DNA from: Schumannella soli | GTDB lineage: Bacteria > Actinomycetota > Actinomycetes > Actinomycetales > Microbacteriaceae | NCBI RefSeq assembly: GCF_006517435.1 | Contig: NZ_VHQG01000001.1 | Span: 424,206-488,205 of the forward strand | DNA length: 64,000 nucleotides | Direction of reading: 5' to 3' | Part shown: positions 33,632-40,884 of the stretch, in pieces | Position numbering within the stretch: the stretch's first letter is position 1 | Layout: each line of letters begins with the position of its first letter | Program-made: the position numbers and the translations under genes | The notes under the pieces: model-generated | Database searches by the model: none | What the model saw: only the letters and a program-made list of their open reading frames with translations | What the model was told of the DNA's origin: nothing

Positions 33632-33676
33632 ATGCGCTCGCCGTTCCCGACCTCCATACACCCTGTTCGTGAGTGA
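33632..33676 (+). CDS. Leaderless 14-residue ORF overlapping the glycosyltransferase start
   Basis: ATG 33632 to TGA 33674-33676 encodes MRSPFPTSIHPVRE. It begins six bases after the TAGCGT -10, and its stop overlaps the GTG at 33669 in another frame. As the glycosyltransferase lacks a ribosome binding site, ribosomes terminating here could restart at 33669. Its role as a coupling leader is inference. Confidence 0.4.
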   Translation: MRSPFPTSIHPVRE

Positions 33677-34418
33677 GGTGGGGACTGCGCTCGTCGTCAT
33701 CCCCGCGCGTGACGAAGCCGCCCGCGTCGAGCGCTGTCTGGGGTCGGTGCGCGCGGCGATCGCGTTCGCGTCGGCGCGCAGGCCGGGGCTGGATGCACGC
33801 CTGCTGCTGGTCGCCGATCTCTGCCGCGACGACACCGCCGAGCTCGCCCGCGGTCTCGGCGCGGACGTGCTCGAGGTGGCGGTCGGCAACGTCGGATTCG
33901 CACGCCGCGTCGGGGTGGAGCGTCTGCTCCTCACCGGGGATCCGACTCCGCGCCACACCACCTGGATCGCGATGACCGACGCCGACAGCGTCGTGCCGTT
34001 CGGCTGGCTCGACGCGCAGCTCGATCTCGCCGACGCCGGGGCCGATGTGGTGGTCGGCACCGTCCGGCCCGAGTTCGACGAGCTGTCGCCGCGGCAGCGG
34101 TCGGCCTGGCTCGCCACGCACACGCCCGGCGTCGCCAACGGTCACGTGCACGGCGCGAATCTCGGAGTGCGGGCGTCGACCTATCTGGCGACCGGCGGTT
34201 TCGACCCCCTGCTCGTCGGCGAGGATGTGGAGCTGGTCGAGGCGGCGCGGCGCCGCGGAGCTCGCGTGGTCGCGACCGCGGACGCCGAGGTGCTGACCTC
34301 GGGGCGCCGGGATGCGCGGGCGCCCCGCGGTTATTCCGCCTACCTGGCCGGACTCGAGAACCTGACCCTGGTGTCACCGCATCTCGATGACCCCGATCTC
34401 GAGGAGGCAGCGGGATGA
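33669..34418 (+). CDS. Family 2-type glycosyltransferase
   Basis: A 249-residue GT-A fold glycosyltransferase: VVIPARDEAARVERCLGSV is the nucleotide-sugar binding start, TDADS is the DxD metal motif region, GANLGVRASTYLATGGFDP and GEDVELVEAARRRG are typical acceptor-side motifs. It overlaps the next gene by four bases. Together with the acyl-CoA dehydrogenase and the deacetylase/methyltransferase it forms a three-gene operon. The glycan product is unknown. Confidence 0.8.
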   Translation: MSEVGTALVVIPARDEAARVERCLGSVRAAIAFASARRPGLDARLLLVADLCRDDTAELARGLGADVLEVAVGNVGFARRVGVERLLLTGDPTPRHTTWIAMTDADSVVPFGWLDAQLDLADAGADVVVGTVRPEFDELSPRQRSAWLATHTPGVANGHVHGANLGVRASTYLATGGFDPLLVGEDVELVEAARRRGARVVATADAEVLTSGRRDARAPRGYSAYLAGLENLTLVSPHLDDPDLEEAAG

Positions 34419-35494
34419 GGCCGGTGCTGCTCGACGACGTCGAACTGCTCGCCGGCGACATCGGCGAGGGGGCCGAGGAGGCGATAGCCCCAGCGCCGCC
34501 GCTCGTGAGCGCGGCCGCGGTCGCCGACGTGTCGACGGTCGATACCGCGCTCGACACCGCACGCCGCCTCGCCGCCGAGGACACGCGAGCTGGCACCGGC
34601 CGCACGGCCGAGCTCTGGTCCGCCCTCGCGACGCTCGCCGCCCGGGATCTGGAGGCAGCGCGCGCAGTCGAACCGCACCTCGACGCCGTCGGCATCCTGC
34701 GCGATGCCGGCTGGGATCTCGACCGTATCGAGGGGATCGGCCGCACCTGGGGCGTCTACGCGTCCGAAGCTCCGGGGGCCACCGTCGCGGCGAGCCGATC
34801 GGCCGACGGCTCGTGGACGCTCGACGGCGTCAAGCCGTGGTGCTCCCTCGCCGGCACGGTCGACGCCGCGCTGATCACCGCCCCCGACAACGACGGCGAG
34901 CGCCGTCTGTTCGCGGTGCGGCTGGATCCCGACCACGCGCTCGCCGACCACTCCGGCTGGCGGGCACGCGGTCTCGCCGGCATCCCGAGCGGCCCGCTCA
35001 CGCTGACCGATGCTCCGGCCGAGCCCGTCGGCGAGCCGGGCTGGTACCTGCGCCGCGACGGCTTCCGCTGGGGCGGGATCGGTGTCGCGGCCTGCTGGTT
35101 CGGCGGCGCCGTGGCACTGGGTCGGTCGGTCGCGGATGCTGCGCGCCGCCATCCCGATCCCGGCGCGATCCGCGAGATGCAGGTCGGCGCGGTCGACGAG
35201 GCGCTCGAATCCGCGCGAGCGGTGCTGCTCGACGCCGCGCGGCAGGTGGATGCCGGTCGCGCCGTCGGCGAGCGCGGCGCGCTGATCGCCGCCCGCGCCC
35301 GCGGCGTCGTCGCCCGCGCGGTCGATGAGGTGCTGCTGCGCGCCGGCCACGCCCTCGGCCCCGCGCCGCTCGCTCTCGACGACGAGCACAGCCGCCGCGT
35401 CGCCGACCTGCAGCTCTACGTGCGCCAGCATCACGCCGAGAACGACCAGGCCTCACTCGGGCGTCGCATCCTGCGCGGACCGGAGGCGCGATGA
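34415..35494 (+). CDS. Acyl-CoA dehydrogenase family protein
   Basis: A 359-residue FAD-dependent acyl-CoA dehydrogenase-like protein, shorter than typical (about 380-390). The middle strand domain (TWGVYASEAPGATVAASRSADG, SWTLDGVKPWCSLAG) and the helical C-terminal domain (VADLQLYVRQHHAENDQASL) are recognisable. The usual catalytic Glu region is diverged, so activity is uncertain. It overlaps both neighbours by four bases, fixing it in the glycosyltransferase operon. Confidence 0.78.
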   Translation: MRPVLLDDVELLAGDIGEGAEEAIAPAPPLVSAAAVADVSTVDTALDTARRLAAEDTRAGTGRTAELWSALATLAARDLEAARAVEPHLDAVGILRDAGWDLDRIEGIGRTWGVYASEAPGATVAASRSADGSWTLDGVKPWCSLAGTVDAALITAPDNDGERRLFAVRLDPDHALADHSGWRARGLAGIPSGPLTLTDAPAEPVGEPGWYLRRDGFRWGGIGVAACWFGGAVALGRSVADAARRHPDPGAIREMQVGAVDEALESARAVLLDAARQVDAGRAVGERGALIAARARGVVARAVDEVLLRAGHALGPAPLALDDEHSRRVADLQLYVRQHHAENDQASLGRRILRGPEAR

Positions 35495-36873
35495 CCGGGT
35501 TCGATATCCATGCGCCGGGAACATCGTCGGAGGAGTGGGAGCAGCGGTTCCGAGAAGCGCCGCCGCGGCCGCTCGCCTGGCACGACGCGACCGAGCTCAT
35601 CGTCGTCGCGGCGCATCCCGACGACGAGACGCTGGGATGCGCCGGCCTCATCTTCGAGGCGGCGCACCGGGCGATGCCCGTGCACGTGGTGATCGTCACC
35701 GACGGCGAGAGCAGTCATCCCGGATCCTCGAGCACCACGCGCGACGAGCTCCGCGCTCGCCGCCGCGAGGAGTCGGCGGCGGCGCTGTCGATCCTCGCCC
35801 CCGGCTCGCGCGTCGAGTGGATCGGCGCTCCCGATGGGGCCGCGGAGAACGGCACGGCGGAGCTGACCGCCGCGCTGGACCGGCTGCTGGATGCGGCGGC
35901 GCTGCCGCTCGTCGCCTCGGTCTGGTCGGGCGACCGGCATCACGACCACCGGGTCGTCGGCGACCTCGTCGAGCAGATCGCGCAGCGTCACGGCGCGCGT
36001 CACCTCGCGTTCCCGATCTGGGCGTGGCACTGGGCGGACCCGGCCGGCGACGCTCTTCTGACGGCGGCGCTGCGGTCGCTCGAGCTGACACCCGAGACCC
36101 GCGCGGCGAAGCGGCTCGCCATCACTCAGCACCGATCCCAGACTGACCCGCTGTCGGCGGATCCCGCCGACCGCGCCGTGCTCGAACCGCACGTGCTCGA
36201 GCACTTCGACCGCGGCGCCGAGGTGTTCATCGAGGTCGAAAGTACGGTCGACAAGGCAGGGGCACCGCGCGAAGCGGTCGCCCGCGAGTACTTCGACGAC
36301 AAGTACCACCGCAAGCGCGACCCGTGGGGGTTCGAGACGCGCTGGTACGAACGCCGCAAGCGGGCATTGACGCTCGCGATGCTGACGGCTCCCCGCTACG
36401 GCCGCGTGCTCGAGCTCGGCTGCGCTCTCGGAACCCTCACCCGCGAGCTCGCCGAACGCGCGGATGCCGTGCTCGCCACCGACATCGCTCCCGAGGCGGT
36501 CGCGCGGGCGCTAGAGACAGTCGCCGGGCATCCGCACGTCGAGGTGATCGAGCACGACCTGGCCGAGGGACTGCCCGCCGGGCGCTTCGATCTCATCGTG
36601 CTGAGCGAGATCGGCTACTACCTCGATGCGGCTTCACTCACGAGCGTCGCCGTGCAGCTGTCCGACGCGCTGTCAGACGACGGCGAACTCCTCCTCTGCC
36701 ACTGGCGCGCGGACGTCGGCGAGCACCGGCTCGGCGGCGACGACGTGCACGACATCGTCCGAACGGCATCGGGGCTGAGCAGCGTGAGCCGGGTCGATGA
36801 TCCGGATGCCCTCATCGAGGTGCTGCGCCGTGATCCGCTCTCGGTCGCCCAGCGGGAGGGTCTGCGCGACTGA
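35491..36873 (+). CDS. PIG-L deacetylase fused to a SAM methyltransferase
   Basis: A 460-residue two-domain protein. Residues 1-235 form a PIG-L/LmbE-type deacetylase with the zinc motif AHPDDETLG and DRHHDHRVV; relatives deacetylate GlcNAc-containing substrates. Residues 260-460 form a class I SAM methyltransferase with the motif VLELGCALGTLTREL and LIVLSEIGYYLD, resembling the NodS-type N-methyltransferase. Such a fusion suggests sequential deacetylation and N-methylation of a sugar. It is the last gene of the operon. Confidence 0.85.
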   Translation: MTGFDIHAPGTSSEEWEQRFREAPPRPLAWHDATELIVVAAHPDDETLGCAGLIFEAAHRAMPVHVVIVTDGESSHPGSSSTTRDELRARRREESAAALSILAPGSRVEWIGAPDGAAENGTAELTAALDRLLDAAALPLVASVWSGDRHHDHRVVGDLVEQIAQRHGARHLAFPIWAWHWADPAGDALLTAALRSLELTPETRAAKRLAITQHRSQTDPLSADPADRAVLEPHVLEHFDRGAEVFIEVESTVDKAGAPREAVAREYFDDKYHRKRDPWGFETRWYERRKRALTLAMLTAPRYGRVLELGCALGTLTRELAERADAVLATDIAPEAVARALETVAGHPHVEVIEHDLAEGLPAGRFDLIVLSEIGYYLDAASLTSVAVQLSDALSDDGELLLCHWRADVGEHRLGGDDVHDIVRTASGLSSVSRVDDPDALIEVLRRDPLSVAQREGLRD

Positions 36874-36912
36874 GTGATGGGCGGATGCTACGCGCGGCTT
36901 CCGCCGACCACG

Positions 36913-36947
36913 AGGGGGTGCCGGTGCCGAACGGGCGCGCCTAGCGT
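36913..36947 (+). promoter_or_regulatory. AGGGGGTG promoter of the 36954 gene
   Basis: AGGGGGTG (36913-36920), then TAGCGT (36942-36947), 29 bases from A to the -10, six bases to ATG 36954. Confidence 0.5.
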
Positions 36948-36953
36948 CGACTC

Positions 36954-37427
36954 ATGAGCATCGAGAACCCTGCCGACGACGGCCCCGACGCAGCCCACCT
37001 CCGGCCGAGCGGTGTGGATGACGCGACCATCGCCGCGCTCGGCAAGCTCTCCGAGGCTCTCGAGGTCGTCGAGCAGGCGCGGGGCCAGCTCTACGCCTTC
37101 CACCGGCTGACCGGGCGGGCGGATCTCTCGCTGGGCGACGCGGTCGAGCAGCTGCGCGCGGCGGGCCACGTCGAGCTCGCCGAGGGGATCGAGCGTGAAC
37201 TCGTCGGCCGCAACGTCATCGAGGGTCGCTGGACGTTCCAGATCGTCGAGGACTACGACGACGGCTATCGGGCTGCGTTCCGCCAGTGGGAGCAGATCGC
37301 GCGCGACCAGCTGGTCGGCGGTCGACGTCATCTCGCGGAGGCCGAGATGAAGGAGCAGCGCCGCACGCACGGGGCTCGACACCATGAGGCGCGACCCCGC
37401 GAGGCAGGCACGGCCGGCGCCGACTGA
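36954..37427 (+). CDS. Hypothetical helical protein
   Basis: A 157-residue soluble protein, mostly helical: IAALGKLSEALEVVEQARGQ, a segment LYAFHRLTGRADLSLGDAVE and a basic C-terminus (QRRTHGARHHEARPREAG). This arrangement recurs in conserved actinobacterial proteins of unknown function, but I cannot name the family. The leaderless -10 and G-rich element fix the start at 36954. Confidence 0.6.
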   Translation: MSIENPADDGPDAAHLRPSGVDDATIAALGKLSEALEVVEQARGQLYAFHRLTGRADLSLGDAVEQLRAAGHVELAEGIERELVGRNVIEGRWTFQIVEDYDDGYRAAFRQWEQIARDQLVGGRRHLAEAEMKEQRRTHGARHHEARPREAGTAGAD

Positions 37428-37471
37428 CGCCCGGCGAGCGCGCGCGACCCGCGCCCGCGTCCACCGCAGCG

Positions 37472-37693
37472 TCAGTCCATGTCGTCGGCGGTCGCCACCC
37501 GGTTTCCGTCCACTAGCGATTCGGGGCGCCGCTCTGAGGGGGTCTGCGGCGGCCGCTCATCCTCGGGCACCTCGACGTCCGCCGCGGTGCCCGCACCGCC
37601 GGCGTCGCTCGTCGGGGCCAGCGCGCCATCGTCGGTCACGGCCGGCTCGACCGGAGCATTCGAAGGGCGGCCGTCGGCGACGTGCTTCCCCAT
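37472..37693 (-). CDS. Small acidic hypothetical protein
   Basis: A 73-residue acidic, low-complexity protein (Asp, Pro, Ala, Thr rich), probably disordered. ATG 37693 shares one base with the stop of the luciferase-like gene (TGATG), so it is co-translated with it. A GTG immediately upstream is an alternative start. No family recognised. Confidence 0.5.
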   Translation of the reverse strand: MGKHVADGRPSNAPVEPAVTDDGALAPTSDAGGAGTAADVEVPEDERPPQTPSERRPESLVDGNRVATADDMD

Positions 37694-38658
37694 CACAGGC
37701 TCCGCAGCTTCTCGAGCAGCGGGCCGGCGGCTTCGTCGAGGAAGCGCTGCTGTCCTTCGTCGCCGACCTGCACGAAGGCGAGGTCGGTGAACCCGGCCTC
37801 GAGGAACGGGCGGACGCTCTCGGCGAGCTCGTCGAGGTCGGGGCCGCAGGCGATCGCCGAGGCCACATCCTCTTCGCGCACGAACTGGGATGCGGCGGCG
37901 AAGCCGGCCGGAGTGGGCAGGTCGGCGTTGACGGCCCAGCCGCCGCCGAACCAGCGGAACTGCGCGTGCGCCTGCTCGATCGCCTTCTGCTTGTCGGGGC
38001 CCCAGCAGATCGGGATCTGCCCGATCACGCGGGCAGGGTCGCCGTGCCCTTTCTTCCAGGCGTTCACGACGTCGGCATCCGGCTGCACCTGGATGAGGTG
38101 GTCGGCCAAGTCGGCGAAGGCATCCACCGACTTCTGCCCCGACACCGCGACGGCGATCGGCACGCCGTCGTCGGGCAGGTCCCAGATGCGCGCCGAGTCG
38201 ACGCGGAAGTACTGCCCGTCATAGGTGACGAGGTCGCCGGAGTGCAGCTCGTGGATGATCTCGAGGGCCTCCTCGAGCATGTCGTGGCGCGCATCCACCG
38301 CCGGCCAGCCCTCGCCGACGACGTGCTCGTTGAGGTTCTCCCCCGACCCGAGTCCCAGCGTGAAGCGCCCTTCGGCGAGCAGCTGCAGGGTCGCCGACTT
38401 CTGGGCGACGACCGCCGGGTGGTAGCGCACGGTCGGGCAGGTGACGTAGGTCATCAGCTCGACGCGCTCGGTCGCCTGCGCAACGGCCCCGAGCACGGTC
38501 CAGGCGTAGGGCGCGTGCCCCTGCTCGGTGAGCCACGGCGAGTAGTGGTCGCTCGACACCTCGAAGTCGAACCCCACCTGCTCGGCGGCCTGCGCGTAGC
38601 GCACGAGCTCGCGCGGCCCGCTCTGCTCGGTCATCAGCGTGTAGCCCCAGTTCGTCAT
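37693..38658 (-). CDS. F420-dependent luciferase-like oxidoreductase (G6PDH family)
   Basis: A 321-residue luciferase-like monooxygenase fold protein. The run GYTLMTEQSGPRELVRYAQA, FDFEVSSDHYSPWLTEQGHA, VTCPTVRYHPAVVAQKSATL and GRFTLGLGSGENLNEHVVG marks the F420-dependent glucose-6-phosphate dehydrogenase-like group (TIGR03557 style). It uses deazaflavin F420, so the organism probably makes F420. ATG 38658 follows a TAGCGT -10 by seven bases (leaderless). The substrate of this branch is not certain. Confidence 0.85.
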   Translation of the reverse strand: MTNWGYTLMTEQSGPRELVRYAQAAEQVGFDFEVSSDHYSPWLTEQGHAPYAWTVLGAVAQATERVELMTYVTCPTVRYHPAVVAQKSATLQLLAEGRFTLGLGSGENLNEHVVGEGWPAVDARHDMLEEALEIIHELHSGDLVTYDGQYFRVDSARIWDLPDDGVPIAVAVSGQKSVDAFADLADHLIQVQPDADVVNAWKKGHGDPARVIGQIPICWGPDKQKAIEQAHAQFRWFGGGWAVNADLPTPAGFAAASQFVREEDVASAIACGPDLDELAESVRPFLEAGFTDLAFVQVGDEGQQRFLDEAAGPLLEKLRSL

Positions 38659-38951
38659 GCGGGCGACGCTACGAGCGGCACGGAGGGGCGAGCGGATGCG
38701 TGCGGTCGCCTCCCAGCGGATGGCCGGGCGGCGCGAAGGCGCGGGCCGGGGCACCTCGCGGTGGAGACGCCGAGTCAAGCCCTGGAACTCCGCCCGCGCG
38801 CGCACCAGAATCCAGCTCAGGCGGCGCGGCACGTGCCTCGTTCCCGCTCGGGCGTCATGCAGCGCTCGTCCCGGTGTCGCCGGCCAGCGGCGCCGGGACA
38901 CGACTCGACCGGCGCCCTCGAGAGGCACGCCGGTCGACTCGTCGGTGTCAC
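38659..38951. other. Intergenic stretch without recognisable gene
   Basis: Between the luciferase-like gene and a possible 33-residue ORF. Frames are open on both strands through base composition alone (Arg/Pro/Ala-rich translations). Apart from the -10 of the luciferase-like gene at 38666-38671, nothing recognisable is seen. Confidence 0.5.
38666..38671 (-). promoter_or_regulatory. -10 element of the luciferase-like gene
   Basis: TAGCGT on the minus strand, seven bases before ATG 38658. No C-rich element is seen upstream. Confidence 0.45.
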
Positions 38952-39053
38952 TCAGAAGCGGGTTGCTGTCGCACCCGCCTCGGCCGCGAGGAGCTCGTGG
39001 AGTTCGATGGGCTCGGTGGGCGGCAGCGTGCTGTCCGCGTCGAATCCGGTCAT
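38952..39053 (-). CDS. Possible 33-residue ORF coupled to the GlsB-like gene
   Basis: ATG 39053 shares one base with the stop of the GlsB-like gene (TGATG). The frame encodes MTGFDADSTLPPTEPIELHE followed by LLAAEAGATATRF and stops at 38952-38954. The composition is normal for a soluble peptide and the coupled start is typical of this genome, but length alone cannot prove it. Confidence 0.35.
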   Translation of the reverse strand: MTGFDADSTLPPTEPIELHELLAAEAGATATRF

Positions 39054-39322
39054 CAGGCGCGGGCGCCCTTGCGGCCGGTGATGAGGCCGTAGACCAGCAG
39101 CACGACGATGGCGCCGACGATCGCGGCGATCCAGGCGCTGAGCGAGAAGAAGCTGGTGTAGACGTTCGCGTCGAAGAAGCCGGCGATCCAGCCGCCGACC
39201 ATCGCGCCGATGACGCCGAGCACGAGGGTGAGCAGGATGCCGCCGGGCTGCTTGCCGGGCAGGATCAGCTTGGCGATGGCTCCGGCGATGAGACCGAGGA
39301 TGAGGAAGGCGATGAAGCTCAT
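39053..39322 (-). CDS. GlsB/YeaQ/YmgE family stress-response membrane protein
   Basis: An 89-residue protein with three membrane helices and glycine motifs: FIAFLILGLIAGAIAKLILPG, ILLTLVLGVIGAMVGGWIAG and a last helix WIAAIVGAIVVLLVYGLI. This is the transglycosylase-associated / GlsB family, induced by envelope or acid stress in several bacteria. It is the terminal gene of the small-protein operon starting at 40197, or it forms that operon's distal part 31 bases after the 39354 gene. Confidence 0.85.
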   Translation of the reverse strand: MSFIAFLILGLIAGAIAKLILPGKQPGGILLTLVLGVIGAMVGGWIAGFFDANVYTSFFSLSAWIAAIVGAIVVLLVYGLITGRKGARA

Positions 39323-39353
39323 GGGAAGGGGGTCCTTTCGTGCGGGGTGATGA

Positions 39354-39761
39354 TCAGCTGGCGGCCGCGAGCGGCTCGGCGCTGATCGACGCCGGCTGGG
39401 GCTGGCCGACGAGTGCGTGGGCGGTGTCGTCGTAACCGCGGAGGATGCCGATCTGCTGCAGCTTGAGCAGCCGTTCGGTGAGTCGGTCGAGGTAGGCGGC
39501 GTCGGCCGGGACGTGGGCGCCGTTGCCGAGCTGAACCGGGATCGTGTTGCCGACGTGGTCGGCGTCGATGATCGACAGCTGGATGCGCTCGAACAGCTCG
39601 ATGACCTGGCCGACCTTCTGGTTCCAGCCGTGGAAGTTCTCGGTGTTGCCGGCGAGGAGTTCGGCGCGATCGCGGAGGGCTTCGAGCCGGAGAGCGGCGA
39701 TCGACAGGTTGCCGAAGGCGCACATCATGGTGCGGTCGGCGGAGGGGCGGCGGGCGTTCAT
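39354..39761 (-). CDS. Hypothetical protein
   Basis: A 135-residue helical protein: LSIAALRLEALRDRAELLAG, NFHGWNQKVGQVIELFERIQ, DRLTERLLKLQQIGILRGYD. No membrane helix or signal. ATG 39761 overlaps the stop of the upstream gene by four bases (ATGA), placing it third-last in the operon controlled by the TTGACT promoter at 40218-40247. No family recognised. Confidence 0.6.
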   Translation of the reverse strand: MNARRPSADRTMMCAFGNLSIAALRLEALRDRAELLAGNTENFHGWNQKVGQVIELFERIQLSIIDADHVGNTIPVQLGNGAHVPADAAYLDRLTERLLKLQQIGILRGYDDTAHALVGQPQPASISAEPLAAAS

Positions 39762-40006
39762 GATGCTGCTTCGTTCTTCGAGTGGACGGATGCGACGGCC
39801 TGCGTCGCGGCGTTGTGGCTGATGAAGACGCCGAGCGGGCGGTTGAGCTCATCGCGGGCGTCGAAGCCGCGCGCGATGCGCTGGACGAGGCCGGCGTGGG
39901 CGGAGGTCGCTCCGACCCCGGTGGTCGCGACCCAGAGCGTGGGGTCGACGCGGTGCCAGCGCAGCGTGGCGGCGCTCGTGGTCGAGGGCGCGTCGAGGAG
40001 CGTCAC
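39758..40006 (-). CDS. Small hypothetical protein
   Basis: An 82-residue soluble protein with strand-like segments (LRWHRVDPTLWVATTGVGA) and a helix-strand end (LNRPLGVFISHNAATQAVAS). It overlaps both its upstream neighbour and the 39761 gene by four bases (ATGA). No family recognised; expression is set by the upstream promoter. Confidence 0.6.
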   Translation of the reverse strand: MTLLDAPSTTSAATLRWHRVDPTLWVATTGVGATSAHAGLVQRIARGFDARDELNRPLGVFISHNAATQAVASVHSKNEAAS

Positions 40007-40197
40007 CAGCCCACCACCAGAGCGAATCCGGCGGCGGACGCGGCGAATGCAGCGAGGCCGGCGAAGCTCGCGGTGGCGAGCAGGGCGCGGTCACGACGGC
40101 GATGCGTCGGGATGAGCGACGGAGTTTCAGCGACCCGGTTCACGTGCGCGGCCAGAGCGACCGGTTCGGCGGCGGGACGGGTGACGGTGAGAGTCAT
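40003..40197 (-). CDS. Small membrane protein
   Basis: A 64-residue protein with a basic stretch (THRRRDRALL) followed by one membrane helix (ATASFAGLAAFAASAAGFAL). ATG 40197 has an AAAGGA ribosome binding site. It is the first gene of the operon and lies just downstream of the TTGACT/TAGAGT promoter with ACTAGT palindromes, which are likely MarR operators. Confidence 0.6.
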   Translation of the reverse strand: MTLTVTRPAAEPVALAAHVNRVAETPSLIPTHRRRDRALLATASFAGLAAFAASAAGFALVVGW

Positions 40198-40217
40198 GGT
40201 GTCCTTTCGACACCGCG

Positions 40218-40247
40218 ACTCTAAAACTAGCTAGATGAACTAGTCAA
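40218..40247 (-). promoter_or_regulatory. Sigma-70-type promoter of the small-protein operon
   Basis: Minus-strand TTGACT (40247-40242) and TAGAGT (40223-40218) with an 18-base spacer, in front of the 40197 gene. Confidence 0.6.
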
Positions 40248-40270
40248 GTCTCTCGCTCGGCTAACTAGTT
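40225..40270. promoter_or_regulatory. Cluster of ACTAG palindromes, likely MarR operator
   Basis: AACTAG (40225-40230), ACTAGT (40239-40244) and AACTAGTT (40263-40270) cover the spacer, the -35 and the region just upstream. Such overlapping inverted repeats suit a MarR-type repressor; the neighbouring MarR genes are the obvious candidates. Confidence 0.45.
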
Positions 40271-40777
40271 GATCGGTGAAGAAGAATCTCGCTCGGCGTC
40301 CATCACATCCAGCTCATCGACGAGGGCGCGCAGGAAGAGGGCGACCGCGTCGGTGTGCTCGAGCGGGATGCGACTGACCGCGTTCGCGACGGCATGCTCG
40401 AGCGGACTGTCGGCATCGTCCTGGTTCGGGACGATGAGCTTCTTGCGAGCATCGTCGGGGTGCGGCTCGCGACGGACGAGGCCGCGTGCCTCGAGGCGAT
40501 CGATGATCGCGACACCCGAGGGCGATGAGACGCCGAGGTAGTTCGTCACATCGGTGCTGGTCGCGGGAATCCCCTGCCGGCGCCGTTCGTAGAGGAACGA
40601 GAGCGCGGCCTGATCGGTGACGCCGAGTCCGGGGGCGGCGATGTTGCGACGCAGGTACTGCCCATAGGCACGGAGCAGAGCATTGGCGTCCACGGCGACG
40701 GCAGCTGTCGCCGCCGCGCGGACGACGTCGATCGACGTCTCGTCGCCCGACTGCGGGTCTCGAAGTGTGTCGCTCAT
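40265..40777 (-). CDS. MarR family transcriptional regulator
   Basis: A 170-residue winged-helix regulator: helix-turn-helix ATSTDVTNYLGVSSPSGVAI, wing RLEARGLVRREPHPDDARKK, and dimerisation helices at both ends. ATG 40777 has a GGAGAGGG ribosome binding site; homologous starts fit. MarR proteins are small-molecule- or oxidant-responsive repressors. It lies directly upstream of the small-protein operon on the same strand. Confidence 0.85.
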   Translation of the reverse strand: MSDTLRDPQSGDETSIDVVRAAATAAVAVDANALLRAYGQYLRRNIAAPGLGVTDQAALSFLYERRRQGIPATSTDVTNYLGVSSPSGVAIIDRLEARGLVRREPHPDDARKKLIVPNQDDADSPLEHAVANAVSRIPLEHTDAVALFLRALVDELDVMDAERDSSSPIN

Positions 40778-40805
40778 ACCCTCTCCGCTCGCTCCGGATG
40801 AATGG

Positions 40806-40835
40806 ATTATCGGGTACCGACAGATACCTCGACAA
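40806..40835 (-). promoter_or_regulatory. Sigma-70-type promoter of the first MarR gene
   Basis: Minus-strand TTGTCG (40835-40830), 18-base spacer, GATAAT (40811-40806), about 30 bases before the start codon. Confidence 0.5.
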
Positions 40836-40884
40836 CTCATCCATCCCGCGCCCAGGGGCGAGTCGGATGACGCCCAGGCCCGGG

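Noticed and set aside
36892-36920. The 36913 element read on the minus strand as CACCCCCT with TAGCAT 22 bases on
   Set aside because: There is no minus-strand gene for it to serve; the plus-strand reading with a leaderless ATG at 36954 is better supported.
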